A stretch of DNA of 64,000 nucleotides from Paracoccus hibiscisoli (GTDB taxonomy: Bacteria; Pseudomonadota; Alphaproteobacteria; Rhodobacterales; Rhodobacteraceae). A model generated the notes under the pieces. It did not search any database and had not been told where the DNA came from. It was given only the letters and a program-made list of their open reading frames with translations. This document shows, in pieces, positions 7,484-16,250 of the stretch. Numbering within the stretch: position 1 is the stretch's first letter; each line of letters begins with the position of its first letter. The position numbers and the translations under genes are program-made. The stretch covers positions 1 to 64,000 of the forward strand of contig NZ_SUNH01000012.1 in assembly GCF_005048265.1 (NCBI RefSeq). Direction: 5' to 3'.

Positions 7484-9064
7484 TCAGCCCGGCGCCTGCG
7501 GCCATTCCCCACGCTCGATCAGCGCCTGGCGGATCATCGGGCGGGTGATCTTGCCATAGGCCGATTTCGGCAGGCTGTCCCACAGGATCAGGCGTTTGGG
7601 CCGTTTGTACCCCGCGATGCGCGGCGCCAGCCAGTCCAGCACCGCCTGCGGATCGGGGGTATGGCCGGGGCGGGGGACGCAGACGGCCAGCCCGGCCTCG
7701 CCCCAGACCGGGTCGGGGGTGCCCAGGACCACGGCCTCGGACAGGTCGGGATGGGTCAGCAGCTTTTCCTCGATCTCGCGCGGGTGGATGTTCGATCCGC
7801 CCGAAATGAACATGTCCGACGACCGCCCCGTCAGATAGAGAAACCCCTGTTCGTCCATATGGCCCAGATCGCCGGTCAGGAACCAGCCGTCGCGAAAGGC
7901 TTTGGCGTTGGCGTCGGGGTTGTCGTGATAGCCCGCAAAGACGGCGGGGCCGGTGACGGCGATCTCTCCGGTCTGGCCGGGGGGCAGTTCGGCGCCCTGG
8001 TCGTCCTGGACCTGCACCTGCATGCCGGTGCGCGCCAGACCGCAGGTGCCGATGCGCATCGACGCGTCATCGGTCGCGTGATGCGCAGGCGGCAGGACGG
8101 TGATGTTGCCGGTGACCTCGCCCAGGCCGAAATACTGGACCAGGACGGGGCCCAGGGTCTGCAACGCGCGGATCTGGTCGGCGCGATACATGGGCGCGCC
8201 CGCATAGATGACATAGCGCAGGCTGGAATGGTCGTGGCGGGCGACGGAAGGGTCCTCGACCAGCAGTTTCAGGATGGTGGGGACGGTGAACATGTTGCTG
8301 ACCCGGTGGCGTTCGACCAAGGCCCACAGATGGCCCGCGTCAAAGCGGTCGCCCGTGGGCAGGATGGTCGGCACGCCGCGCGCGATCTGGGTCAGGGCGT
8401 GGATGCCTGCGCCATGCGACAGCGGCGCCACCACCAGCGAGGCGTCCTGTTCCGTGGTGCCGGGCATCAGATCGCAGAGGTGGTTGGTCACGACAAAGGC
8501 CATCTGGCCGTGGGTCAGCACCGCGGCCTTGGGGCGGCCCGTGGTGCCCGAGGTGTAGAAGAACCAGGCCGGATCGTCGCGGGTCATCGCGGCCTCGGGC
8601 GGCATCCGGCCCATGTGGCGGGCGATCAGCGCGTCGTGGTCGGGACCAAGGTCAGAGGCGCCGATGGGGATGATCGCCGGGATATGGGGCGCGCAGGCGG
8701 CGGCATGGTCGGGGAACTGCGCGCCGCAGAACATGGCGCGCGCGCCCGAGGATTGCGCCAGATACGCCAGATCGTCGGGCGAGAGGCGGAAATTGGCGGG
8801 CACCCAGACAGCCCCGATGCGCCAGCAGGCGAACATCGTCTCCAGCATCTGCAGGCAGTTGGCGGATTGCACCAGGACGCGATCGCCCTTGGTCAGGCCA
8901 TGGTCGTGGATCAGCGCATGGGCCAGCGCGCCGACGCGGGCCTGCATCTGCGCCCAGGTGGTGATGTGGTCGCCATGGATCAGGGCAGGGGCGTCGGGCA
9001 GGCGGCGGGCGTTCTGGGTCAGGAAATGGCCCAGGTTCATCACCCGGTCAGAGACGGGGGTCAT
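7484..9064 (-). CDS. AMP-forming acyl-CoA synthetase (class I adenylate-forming ligase)
   Basis: A 526-residue ligase that should activate a carboxylic acid with ATP and CoA. The phosphate-binding motif FYTSGTTGRPKAAVLTH is near residue 165, the aromatic core motif YFGLGEVTGN lies mid-protein, and WFLTGDLGHMDEQGFLYLTG with SGGSNIHPREIEE forms the hinge. The catalytic C-terminal lysine is in SAYGKITR. Its start overlaps the thiolase stop by 4 nt and that gene in turn overlaps iclR, so the three are one operon. With the divergent TRAP transporter and SDR it suggests import and CoA-dependent breakdown of an organic acid. Substrate cannot be read from sequence. Confidence 0.88.
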   Translation of the reverse strand: MTPVSDRVMNLGHFLTQNARRLPDAPALIHGDHITTWAQMQARVGALAHALIHDHGLTKGDRVLVQSANCLQMLETMFACWRIGAVWVPANFRLSPDDLAYLAQSSGARAMFCGAQFPDHAAACAPHIPAIIPIGASDLGPDHDALIARHMGRMPPEAAMTRDDPAWFFYTSGTTGRPKAAVLTHGQMAFVVTNHLCDLMPGTTEQDASLVVAPLSHGAGIHALTQIARGVPTILPTGDRFDAGHLWALVERHRVSNMFTVPTILKLLVEDPSVARHDHSSLRYVIYAGAPMYRADQIRALQTLGPVLVQYFGLGEVTGNITVLPPAHHATDDASMRIGTCGLARTGMQVQVQDDQGAELPPGQTGEIAVTGPAVFAGYHDNPDANAKAFRDGWFLTGDLGHMDEQGFLYLTGRSSDMFISGGSNIHPREIEEKLLTHPDLSEAVVLGTPDPVWGEAGLAVCVPRPGHTPDPQAVLDWLAPRIAGYKRPKRLILWDSLPKSAYGKITRPMIRQALIERGEWPQAPG

Positions 9065-10230
9065 CGCACCCGCTCCAGGATCGAGACATAGTTCGTCACC
9101 GCAGCGCCCCCCATGTTGAAGACGCCCGCCATGGTCGCACCGGGCAGCTGCATGTCGCCCGCATCGCCGGTCAACTGCATCGCGGCCATGACATGCTGCG
9201 ACACGCCGGTCGCGCCGATGGGGTGGCCCCTGGATTTCAGCCCGCCCGACAGGTTCACCGGCAGGCGCCCGTCGCGATGGGTCACGCCGTCGCGGATCAC
9301 GCGGTGGCCCTGACCCGGTTCGGCCAGGCCCATCGCCTCGTATTCCAGCATTTCGGCGATGGTGAAGCAGTCGTGGGTCTCGACCAGGGACAGGTCGTCC
9401 AGGGTCACGCCCGCGCGGTCCAGCGCCTGTGTCCAGGCGGCGCGGGCGGCGCGCATCGCCAGCATGTCGCGGCGCGACAGGGCCAGCGGGTCGTTGGCCT
9501 GGGCGCGGGCGCGAAAGGCGATGGCGCGGCGCATCGTCAGCGCGGTCTCCGCATCGGCCAGCACCAGCACCGCCGCCCCGTCCGAGATCAGCGAGCAGTC
9601 GCTGCGCCTGAGGGGCCCCGCCACACGGGGGTTGCGGTCCGACACGGTGTTGCAGAAGGCCACGCCCAGATCCTTGCGCATGTGCGCGTAGGGGTTTCGC
9701 ATGCCGTTTTCGTGGTTCTTGGCCGCGATCATCGCCAGCTCCTGCGAGCGGTCGCCGTTCTGCTGGAAATAGCTGGCGGCGATCTGGCCGAACAGGCCCG
9801 CGAAACCGGCGTCGATCTGCGCCTCCTCGGCGTGGAAGCTGGCGCCCAGCAGGATGTCGCCGACCTCTGCGGTGGGGGTGGCGGTCATCTTTTCCGCGCC
9901 CACCACCAGCGCGATGCGGCCCCGGCCCGCGGCGATGAAATCCATCGCGCCATGCAGCGCGGCCGATCCCGTGGCGCAGGCGTTCTCATAGCGCGTGGCG
10001 GGGACATGGGCCAGCGCGGGGACCGCCATCCCGACCAGCGCGCCCTGAAAATCCTGGCGCGAAAAGCCGTTGTTGAAGACCCCGGTGAAGATGCCGTCCA
10101 CGTCGGCTGCCGTGATGCCCGCGTGGTCCAGGGCCTGCGGCACGGCCTCGGCCATCAGGGCGCAGGTGTCGGGGGCGTCGGATCGGCCGAACCGCGTATG
10201 GCTCCAGCCGACGATCATCGGGTCGGTCAT
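9061..10230 (-). CDS. Thiolase-superfamily acyltransferase (SCP-x type)
   Basis: 389 residues of the lipid-transfer-protein/thiolase branch. The nucleophilic Cys is in YENACATGSAAL near residue 90 and the C-terminal histidine motif is GGLKSRGHPIGATG near 340. Such enzymes cleave or form beta-ketoacyl-CoA, often branched or steroid/aromatic-derived. Four-base overlaps with both neighbours (iclR upstream, ligase downstream) indicate translational coupling. The member of this branch that acts as a true thiolase often needs a DUF35-type partner; none is nearby, so a stand-alone role is uncertain. Confidence 0.85.
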   Translation of the reverse strand: MTDPMIVGWSHTRFGRSDAPDTCALMAEAVPQALDHAGITAADVDGIFTGVFNNGFSRQDFQGALVGMAVPALAHVPATRYENACATGSAALHGAMDFIAAGRGRIALVVGAEKMTATPTAEVGDILLGASFHAEEAQIDAGFAGLFGQIAASYFQQNGDRSQELAMIAAKNHENGMRNPYAHMRKDLGVAFCNTVSDRNPRVAGPLRRSDCSLISDGAAVLVLADAETALTMRRAIAFRARAQANDPLALSRRDMLAMRAARAAWTQALDRAGVTLDDLSLVETHDCFTIAEMLEYEAMGLAEPGQGHRVIRDGVTHRDGRLPVNLSGGLKSRGHPIGATGVSQHVMAAMQLTGDAGDMQLPGATMAGVFNMGGAAVTNYVSILERVR

Positions 10231-11036
10231 GTCTGTTGGTCCTTGCTCAGGCGGGATTCGATCTGCGCGGCCTCGGCGCGCAGATGGCGGGTCAGGTCGG
10301 GCAGGCGATCGGGGCGCATCCGCGCCTCGACCGTGGCGATGGACAGCGCGCCCGCCAGCCGCCCGTCGGGATGGTGCAGCGCGATGCCCAGGCCCCAGGA
10401 CCCCTCGATCACCAGGCCGGGGTTGAGGGCCACGCCATCGGCGCGGGTGCGGGCGATCAGGTCGCGCATCCGGTCGGGGGTCAGGGCGGGAAATCGCTCG
10501 GCCAGAACCGGCGCGATGGCGCGCAGGATGGTCGCGCCCTCATCGTCGGGCAGGGCGGCCAGCATGGCCAGCGACCCCGCGCCGACGCCCAAGGGATGGG
10601 TCTGGCCCGCGACCAGCGCGTGGCTGCGCAGCGGGTGGCTGCCCTCCTCTCGCATCAGGCACAGGGAGCTGGCGCCGCGCCGCACCGACAGCAGCGCCGC
10701 ATCGCCCGTCACCTGCGCCAGGCGCATCACGCTTTCGCGCGCCGCCGCCATCAGGCCGGGGCGGCGCGCGGCCTGCGCGCCCAGCACCTGAACCTGTACG
10801 CCCAGGTGATAGCGGCTGGCGGCGTCCTGTTCGGCCATGCCAGCCCGGATCAGCGCCAAGGCCAGCCGCCGCACGGTCGCCTTGTTCAACCCGGACCCGG
10901 CGACCAGGCTGGCCAGCGTGGCCCCATGGTCGCCGCTGGCGCCGATCAGCGTCAGCAGCAGCAGCGCCCGGTCCACGCTTTGGGTGCCGGTCTCGGGCAG
11001 GTCCATGATATGAACCGATGGGGCGGGCTGGGTCAT
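10227..11036 (-). CDS. IclR-family transcriptional regulator
   Basis: 269 residues: an N-terminal winged helix (SVDRALLLLTLIG, LASLVAGSGLNKATVRRLAL) and a C-terminal IclR effector domain (DPDRMRDLIARTRADGVALN-like stretch and GLGIALHHPDGRLAGALSI). I chose the ATG that opens MTQPAPSV, with GGA upstream; a second ATG 30 bp in (11006) is possible. It precedes and overlaps the thiolase gene and faces dctP, so it probably controls both directions in response to the imported acid or its CoA ester. A 16-bp sequence within its 5' end recurs in the divergent promoter region. Confidence 0.85.
   Translation of the reverse strand: MTQPAPSVHIMDLPETGTQSVDRALLLLTLIGASGDHGATLASLVAGSGLNKATVRRLALALIRAGMAEQDAASRYHLGVQVQVLGAQAARRPGLMAAARESVMRLAQVTGDAALLSVRRGASSLCLMREEGSHPLRSHALVAGQTHPLGVGAGSLAMLAALPDDEGATILRAIAPVLAERFPALTPDRMRDLIARTRADGVALNPGLVIEGSWGLGIALHHPDGRLAGALSIATVEARMRPDRLPDLTRHLRAEAAQIESRLSKDQQT
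11003..11018 (+). repeat. Direct repeat copy 1 (within iclR 5' end)
   Basis: CCATGATATGAACCGA occurs here and again 118 bp away in the iclR-dctP intergenic region, in the same orientation and without mismatch. A perfect 16-bp repeat bracketing a divergent promoter is a good candidate for a regulator binding site, most simply IclR. Confidence 0.5.
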
Positions 11037-11120
11037 GCGAATTTCCGGTCGTTCGGGCCAAGATGGCAAGGGAATCGCGGATCGTGCAAGTTTTTTCTTG
11101 CCATGCCGCAAAGGGTCGCA

Positions 11121-11136
11121 CCATGATATGAACCGA
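11121..11136 (+). promoter_or_regulatory. Direct repeat copy 2, candidate IclR operator
   Basis: Second perfect copy of CCATGATATGAACCGA, 40 bp upstream of the dctP start in the divergent promoter region. Confidence 0.5.
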
Positions 11137-11176
11137 CGCCACGGGAGGGTGGCAGGTTTCAGGGAAGGGGATTGCG

Positions 11177-12184
11177 ATGTCACGGATGGGATGGGGACGG
11201 CTGGCGCTGGCCACGGCTTTGGTGTCGGCGATGGGCATGGGGGCCGCGCTGGCCGAGACGCTGCGCCTGTCGCACAACACCGGCGACGGCACGACCTGGC
11301 ACAAGGGGGCCGAGCGGTTCGGCGAATTGCTGGCCGAGCGCACCGATGGTGAGATGGCGCTGCGCGTGTTCCCGAACGCCCAGTTGGCGGGCGGCGACCA
11401 GATGCGCCAGGCCGACATGGTGGGCCGGGGCGCGCTGGATTTCGTGATGACATCGGCCATCAACGTGACGCCGCTGGTGCAGGAGATGGCGGTGTTCTCG
11501 CTGCCCTACATGTACGAGAACTACGCTCAGGTGGATGCCACCACCGCCGATGGCGGCCCGGCCGAGGCGCTGCGCGACATCCTGCGCGACAAGGGCATCG
11601 AGGTTCTGGCCTGGGGCGAGAACGGGTTCCGCGAGGTCACGAACAACACCCGCCCCATCCGCACCCCCGCCGACATGGCGGGCCTGAACATGCGGGTCGC
11701 AGGCCCGATGTATATCGACGTGATGAACGCGCTTGGCGCCAACCCCCAGCAGATGCAGTGGACCGAGACGCTGACCGCCCTGCAGCAGGGCGTCGTCGAC
11801 GGGCAGGAGAACCCGATCGGCGCGGTGATCATTCCGCAGCAGGTCTATGAGGTGCAGAAATACCTGACGGCCTGGCATTATTCCTATGACCCGATCTTCC
11901 TGGGCATCTCCAAGGCGAAATACGACGCTTACGACGCCGAGACCCAGGCCATGCTGCGTGAGGTCGCGGCCGAGGCGATGGCATACCAGCGCCAGATCAC
12001 CCGCGAGGGGACCGAGACCGGCGTGGCCTTCCTGCGCGAGAAGGGCATGGAGGTCCATGAGCCCACCCCCGAGGAGCTGGCCGCATTCCGCGAGGCGACG
12101 CAGCCCGCCTTCGATCAATGGGCCGAGCGGGTCGGACCCGAGCTGGTCGCGTCCTTCCAGGATGCCATCGCGCAGGCCCAGTAA
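11177..12184 (+). CDS. dctP: TRAP transporter solute-binding protein (DctP family)
   Basis: 335 residues with a Sec signal peptide (ALATALVSAMGMGAALAE). The mature part shows DctP landmarks: ERFGELLAERTDGEMALRVF, FPNAQLAGGDQM and NMRVAGPMYIDVMNALGANP, where the conserved arginine that holds the substrate carboxylate is expected, and QQGVVDGQENP. It captures an organic acid in the periplasm for the DctQ/DctM membrane pair encoded next. A strong AGGGAAGGGG precedes the ATG. The adjoining acyl-CoA ligase, thiolase and SDR suggest the substrate is activated to a CoA ester. Confidence 0.92.
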   Translation: MSRMGWGRLALATALVSAMGMGAALAETLRLSHNTGDGTTWHKGAERFGELLAERTDGEMALRVFPNAQLAGGDQMRQADMVGRGALDFVMTSAINVTPLVQEMAVFSLPYMYENYAQVDATTADGGPAEALRDILRDKGIEVLAWGENGFREVTNNTRPIRTPADMAGLNMRVAGPMYIDVMNALGANPQQMQWTETLTALQQGVVDGQENPIGAVIIPQQVYEVQKYLTAWHYSYDPIFLGISKAKYDAYDAETQAMLREVAAEAMAYQRQITREGTETGVAFLREKGMEVHEPTPEELAAFREATQPAFDQWAERVGPELVASFQDAIAQAQ

Positions 12185-12240
12185 CGCAGGCGCAATCACG
12201 CGGGGGGCGTGCGCGCCCCCCATCCCCGCCGGAGGTGCCG

Positions 12241-12720
12241 ATGCTGTCCTTTCTGTTGCGCGAGGCCGAGCGGCTGATCTGCGCCGTCCTGTTTCTGGGC
12301 ATGACCCTGCTGGGGTTCGCGAATGTGGTGGTGCGCTATGCCACCAACTATTCGCTGGCCTCGTCCGAGGAGCTGCTGACCAACGGGTTCCTGCTGCTGA
12401 CCGTGTTCGGCGCGGCCATCGCGGCGCGCCAGGGCCAGCATCTGGCGGTCACCGCGGTGGTGTCGATGCTGCCGCGCCGGGCGGCGCAGGCGGTGGTGGT
12501 GCTGTCGGTGATCCTGTCGGTGGGGCTGCTGATCGTGTCGGCCTGGCTGGCCTGGGGGGCGGTGCAGGTGCTGTATCGCAACGGCCTGACCTCCTATGCG
12601 CTGCGGATTCCGATGTGGTATTATCAGGCGGCGGTGCCGTTCGCCTTCCTGCTGATCGCCTGGCGGTTCGTGCAGCATGCGATGGCCGAATTCCGGCAGG
12701 CGGGGGCGGATCATGGCTGA
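12241..12720 (+). CDS. dctQ: TRAP transporter small membrane subunit (DctQ)
   Basis: 159 residues with four predicted membrane helices (around LICAVLFLGMTLLGFANVVV, NGFLLLTVFGAAIAA, VVVLSVILSVGLLIVSAWLA, VPFAFLLIAWRFV). The ATG at 12241 follows GGAGGT at ideal distance; longer upstream reading runs back into dctP. The end overlaps dctM by 8 nt. DctQ supports the large subunit in Na+-driven uptake. Confidence 0.9.
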   Translation: MLSFLLREAERLICAVLFLGMTLLGFANVVVRYATNYSLASSEELLTNGFLLLTVFGAAIAARQGQHLAVTAVVSMLPRRAAQAVVVLSVILSVGLLIVSAWLAWGAVQVLYRNGLTSYALRIPMWYYQAAVPFAFLLIAWRFVQHAMAEFRQAGADHG

Positions 12721-14038
12721 GATCCTAGGGGGGATCGGCCCCGGCACGCAGATGATCGTGCTGTTCTTTGCACTGCTGGCGCTGCGCGTGCCGGTGGCGT
12801 TTTCGCTTGGCCTGTCGGCGCTGTATGCGATGTGGCGGATGGGGTTCGGGCTGGAACTGGCGGGCGATCTGATCACCGCGGGGGTCGCGCGCTATTCGCT
12901 GCTGGCGATCCCGTTCTTCATCCTGGCGGGCGCGCTGATGGGGTCGACCGGCATCGCGGAACGGATGATCCGGTTCTTTCGCGTGCTGGTGGGGGGACTG
13001 CCCGGCGGCATGGGGGTGGTGGGCACGGTCGTGTGCCTGTTCTGGGGCGCGGTCAGCGGCTCGGGTCCGGCATCGGTCGCGGCCATCGGCCCGATGATCA
13101 TCAAGGGCATGGAGGAGGACGGCTATACCCGCGCCCATGCCGCCGGGCTGGTCTGCGCGGGGGCGGCGCTGTCGATCGTCATTCCGCCCTCGATCGGGCT
13201 GGTCCTGTTCGGGGTCATCGCCGAGGTCTCGATCTCGCAGCTGTTTCTGGCGGCGATCATTCCGGGGCTGTTCATGGGGCTGACCATGCTGGCCGTGCTG
13301 CCCTTCATCGCGCCGAAAGGGGCGGGCGGGTCGCTGGAGCGGCTGATCCCCGACCCCTATGCGGGCCTGCCCTATGGCGCGCGGCTGTGGCGCAGTTTTC
13401 GCGACAGCTTCTGGGGGCTGATGACGCCGGTGGTGATCCTGGGCGGGATCTATTCGGGCATCTTCACGCCCACCGAGGCCGCCCTTGTCGCCACCGTCTA
13501 TGCGCTGTTGGTGGGCGGGCTGATCTATCGCAGCCTCAGCCTGCGCGCGCTGTACGACACGCTGGCCGATGCGGCGGGGTCGTCGGCGACGGTCATGCTG
13601 ATCGTGGCCTATGCGGGGCTGTTCGGATGGGTCATCACGGTCGAGGATCTGGTCGGCACCTATTCCGGCGGCCTGCTGGCCCTGTCCGACAACGGGTGGG
13701 TGATCCTGCTGGTGATCATGCTGATCCTGCTGGTCGCGGGCATGTTCATGGACGCGATCACGGTCATGTTCATCACCCTGCCCATCGTGCTGCCGGTGAT
13801 GCGCGAACTGGGCTGGGACCCGGTCTGGTTCGGCGTCATGGTGATGATCAATCTGGCCATCGGGCTGATCACCCCGCCGGTCGGCGTGAACCTGTTCGTG
13901 GCCGCCAATGTCGCCCACCTGCCGATCGAGCGCGTGGCGCGGGGCGCGCTGCCGTTTCTGGTGGCGACCCTGGCCGGTCTGGCCGTGGTCGCGGCCTTTC
14001 CGCAGATGTCGCTGTGGCTGATCCACTGGCTGAGATGA
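12713..14038 (+). CDS. dctM: TRAP transporter large permease subunit (DctM)
   Basis: 441 residues, highly hydrophobic, with about 12 helices. Typical DctM features are VPVAFSLGLSALYAM, GLPGGMGVVGTVVCLFWGAV, SGSGPASVAAIGPMI, VIPPSIGLVLFGVIAEVS and, near the end, NLAIGLITPPVGVNLFVAANV. It forms the transport channel of the Na+-coupled TRAP system. The start overlaps dctQ by 8 nt. Confidence 0.93.
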   Translation: MAEILGGIGPGTQMIVLFFALLALRVPVAFSLGLSALYAMWRMGFGLELAGDLITAGVARYSLLAIPFFILAGALMGSTGIAERMIRFFRVLVGGLPGGMGVVGTVVCLFWGAVSGSGPASVAAIGPMIIKGMEEDGYTRAHAAGLVCAGAALSIVIPPSIGLVLFGVIAEVSISQLFLAAIIPGLFMGLTMLAVLPFIAPKGAGGSLERLIPDPYAGLPYGARLWRSFRDSFWGLMTPVVILGGIYSGIFTPTEAALVATVYALLVGGLIYRSLSLRALYDTLADAAGSSATVMLIVAYAGLFGWVITVEDLVGTYSGGLLALSDNGWVILLVIMLILLVAGMFMDAITVMFITLPIVLPVMRELGWDPVWFGVMVMINLAIGLITPPVGVNLFVAANVAHLPIERVARGALPFLVATLAGLAVVAAFPQMSLWLIHWLR

Positions 14039-14057
14039 ATTCCCGAAAGGACGATCC

Positions 14058-14816
14058 ATGACCGACAAGACCGCCATCATCACCGGGGCCGCGCGCGGCA
14101 TCGGCCTGGCCACCGCCCGCCTGCTGTCGGAGCGCGGCTGGCGCGTGGTGCTGGCCGATATCGACGCCGAGGAACTGGACCGCGTGGCGCCCACCGTGCC
14201 GGGCGCGCATGCCATCACCTGCGACGTGTCGGACCCCGATCAGGTGGCGGCGCTGATCGCGGAGGCGGTCGACTGGTCGGGGCGCATCGACGCGCTGGTC
14301 AACAATGCGGGCATCGCCGATTTCCGCCCGATGGGGGAAACCGACCTGGCCACCTGGCGGCGCATCATGGCGGTGAACCTGGACGGGGTGTTCCTGTGTT
14401 CGCAGGCGGCTGTCCCGCATCTGGCGCGGACGGGGGGCGCGATCGTGAATGTCGCGTCGATCTCTGGCCTCAGGGCCAGCACGCTGCGGGTTGCCTATGG
14501 CACATCCAAGGCCGCGGTGATCCACCTGACGCGGCAGCAGGCGGCGGAACTGGGCCAGCAGGGCATCCGCGCCAATTGCGTGGCCCCCGGCCCGGTGGAC
14601 ACCAAGCTGGCGCTGGCGGTGCACAGCCCGGCGATCCGCGCGGCCTATCACGACGCGATCCCGCTGAACCGCTATGGCCGCGAGGATGAGATCGCGCAGG
14701 CCATCGCCTTTCTGTGCAGCGACCAGGCGTCCTATGTCACCGGACAGGTGCTGGCCGCTGATGGCGGGTTCGAGGCGACGGGCGTGGGCCTGCCCGCCTT
14801 GCGCGCCGGGAACTGA
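14058..14816 (+). CDS. Short-chain dehydrogenase/reductase
   Basis: 252 residues of the classical SDR family: cofactor motif TGAARGIG at residues 9-16, NNAG near 84, catalytic Ser in VASISG near 138, YGTSKAA (Tyr-x-x-x-Lys) near 151 and a PGPVDTKLA loop. Asp after the second strand (VLADID) points to NAD(H) rather than NADP(H). Nineteen bases after dctM and preceded by AAAGGA, it is the last gene of the TRAP operon and would act as a 3-hydroxyacyl-CoA or hydroxy-acid dehydrogenase; which one cannot be decided. Ends 7 bp from phoB, convergent. Confidence 0.88.
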   Translation: MTDKTAIITGAARGIGLATARLLSERGWRVVLADIDAEELDRVAPTVPGAHAITCDVSDPDQVAALIAEAVDWSGRIDALVNNAGIADFRPMGETDLATWRRIMAVNLDGVFLCSQAAVPHLARTGGAIVNVASISGLRASTLRVAYGTSKAAVIHLTRQQAAELGQQGIRANCVAPGPVDTKLALAVHSPAIRAAYHDAIPLNRYGREDEIAQAIAFLCSDQASYVTGQVLAADGGFEATGVGLPALRAGN

Positions 14817-14823
14817 GGGCCGA

Positions 14824-15513
14824 TCAGCCCAGGGCGTATCCCACGCCGCGCACCGTGCGCAGCGGGTCGTCGCCGCCGTTCCGCATCAGCGCCTTGCGCA
14901 GGCGGCCGACATGGACGTCGATGGTGCGGGTGTCGACATAGATGTCGCGCCCCCAGACCCGGTCCAGCAGCTGTTCGCGCGTCCAGACGCGGCCCGGTTT
15001 CTCCATCAGCGTGGACAGCAGGCGGAATTCGGTCGGGCCCAGATGCAGCGTCTGGCCCGCGCGGAACACCCGGTGTTCGGCGGCGTCCAGGATGATGTCG
15101 GCATAGGACAGCCGTTCGCCCATCGTCGCGGGCCGGGTGCGGCGCAGCTGGGTGCGCAGGCGGGCCAGCAGTTCGACCACGGAATAGGGTTTGACGACGT
15201 AATCGTCGGCGCCGGTTTCCAGGCCGCGGACGCGGTCGACCTCTTCGCTGCGCGCGGACAGCATGATGATGGGGATGTTGCGGGTCGAGGGGTCGGCCTT
15301 GACCTGGCGGCAGACCTCGATGCCCGACACCTTGGGCAGCATCCAGTCCAGCACGATCAGGTCGGGCTGTTCCTCGGCGACCAGCAGCAGCGCGTCCTCT
15401 CCGTTGTCGGCCATGACGACGTCGAACCCCTCGGCCTCGAGGTTGTAGTGCAGCACCTCGCGTTGGGCGCCCTCATCCTCGACGACCAGCACGCAGGGCG
15501 CCTGGCGGGCCAT
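14824..15513 (-). CDS. phoB: Phosphate regulon response regulator PhoB
   Basis: 229 residues: receiver domain with VVEDE and the phospho-acceptor Asp56 in VLDWMLPKVSG, followed by an OmpR-type winged helix (LGPTEFRLLSTLMEKPGRVW, YVDTRTIDVHVGRLRKAL). Length and sequence fit PhoB rather than a general OmpR regulator. It is the last gene of the pstSCAB-phoU-phoB run; the sensor PhoR is not in the window. It should bind the Pho boxes upstream of pstS. Confidence 0.93.
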   Translation of the reverse strand: MARQAPCVLVVEDEGAQREVLHYNLEAEGFDVVMADNGEDALLLVAEEQPDLIVLDWMLPKVSGIEVCRQVKADPSTRNIPIIMLSARSEEVDRVRGLETGADDYVVKPYSVVELLARLRTQLRRTRPATMGERLSYADIILDAAEHRVFRAGQTLHLGPTEFRLLSTLMEKPGRVWTREQLLDRVWGRDIYVDTRTIDVHVGRLRKALMRNGGDDPLRTVRGVGYALG

Positions 15514-15515
15514 GA

Positions 15516-16235
15516 TCAGCCCTCCCCCAGGGGGGCCACGACCGGCACGCTGTTGCTTTTGGGCCGCGCCTCGTCGGGCAGGTCGCCCGTGACCAGATAG
15601 ACGACCTGTTCGGCGATGGACGTCGCGTGGTCGCCCATGCGCTCGACGTTCTTGGCGATGAAATGCAGGTGCATGCAGGGGGTGATGTTGCGCGGGTCCT
15701 CCATCATGTGGGTCAGGAACTCGCGGAACAGCGCGTTATACATCTGGTCCACCTCCAGGTCGCGCTGGCGGACGTCCTGGGCCAGCTCGGCGTCGCGGCG
15801 GATATAGCTGTCCAGCGCGTCCTGCAGCATCTTGTTCACGGCCTGGCTCATCCGGCGCAGCGCCATCCCCGAGCCGGTGATGACCGGCATCTGGGACAGC
15901 ACTTCGGTGCGCTTGGCCATGTTCTTGGCGTAATCGCCGACCCGCTCCAGCGAGGCCGAGATCTTCATCACCGCCAGCACCATGCGCAGATCGGTCGCGG
16001 TGGGGGCGCGCAGCGCGATCAGGCGGGCGGCCTCCTCGTTGATCTGGGCCTCCAGCGCGTCGATGGCGCGGTCGCGGCGGCGGACCTGATCGGCCAGCTC
16101 CTGGTCGCGGGTGTCCAGCGCGGTGGAGGCGTCGGTGATCGCGGCTTCGACCATGCCGCCCATCTTGACGACCATCGCCTGGATCGTCTCCAGATCGCGG
16201 TCGAAGGCCGAGGAGATATGCTTGTCGCGGTTCAT
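15516..16235 (-). CDS. phoU: Phosphate signalling protein PhoU
   Basis: 239 residues, all-helical with two PhoU repeats, each with the acidic metal-binding signature: SLERVGDYAKNMAKR and NVERMGDHATSIAEQVVYLV. PhoU couples PstB state to PhoR and prevents toxic phosphate uptake. It lies between pstB and phoB with short spacing (phoB starts 3 bp past the phoU stop) and has AAAGGA before the ATG. Confidence 0.94.
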   Translation of the reverse strand: MNRDKHISSAFDRDLETIQAMVVKMGGMVEAAITDASTALDTRDQELADQVRRRDRAIDALEAQINEEAARLIALRAPTATDLRMVLAVMKISASLERVGDYAKNMAKRTEVLSQMPVITGSGMALRRMSQAVNKMLQDALDSYIRRDAELAQDVRQRDLEVDQMYNALFREFLTHMMEDPRNITPCMHLHFIAKNVERMGDHATSIAEQVVYLVTGDLPDEARPKSNSVPVVAPLGEG

Positions 16236-16250
16236 GTCACGTCCTTTCGA

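Noticed and set aside
7661..9091. Long plus-strand reading frame of 476 codons
   Set aside because: It is the antisense shadow of the acyl-CoA ligase gene, which has all family motifs; such long shadows are common at this G+C content. The same holds for long frames opposite pstB/phoU, the ABC exporter, the glycosyltransferases, putA and fdnG.
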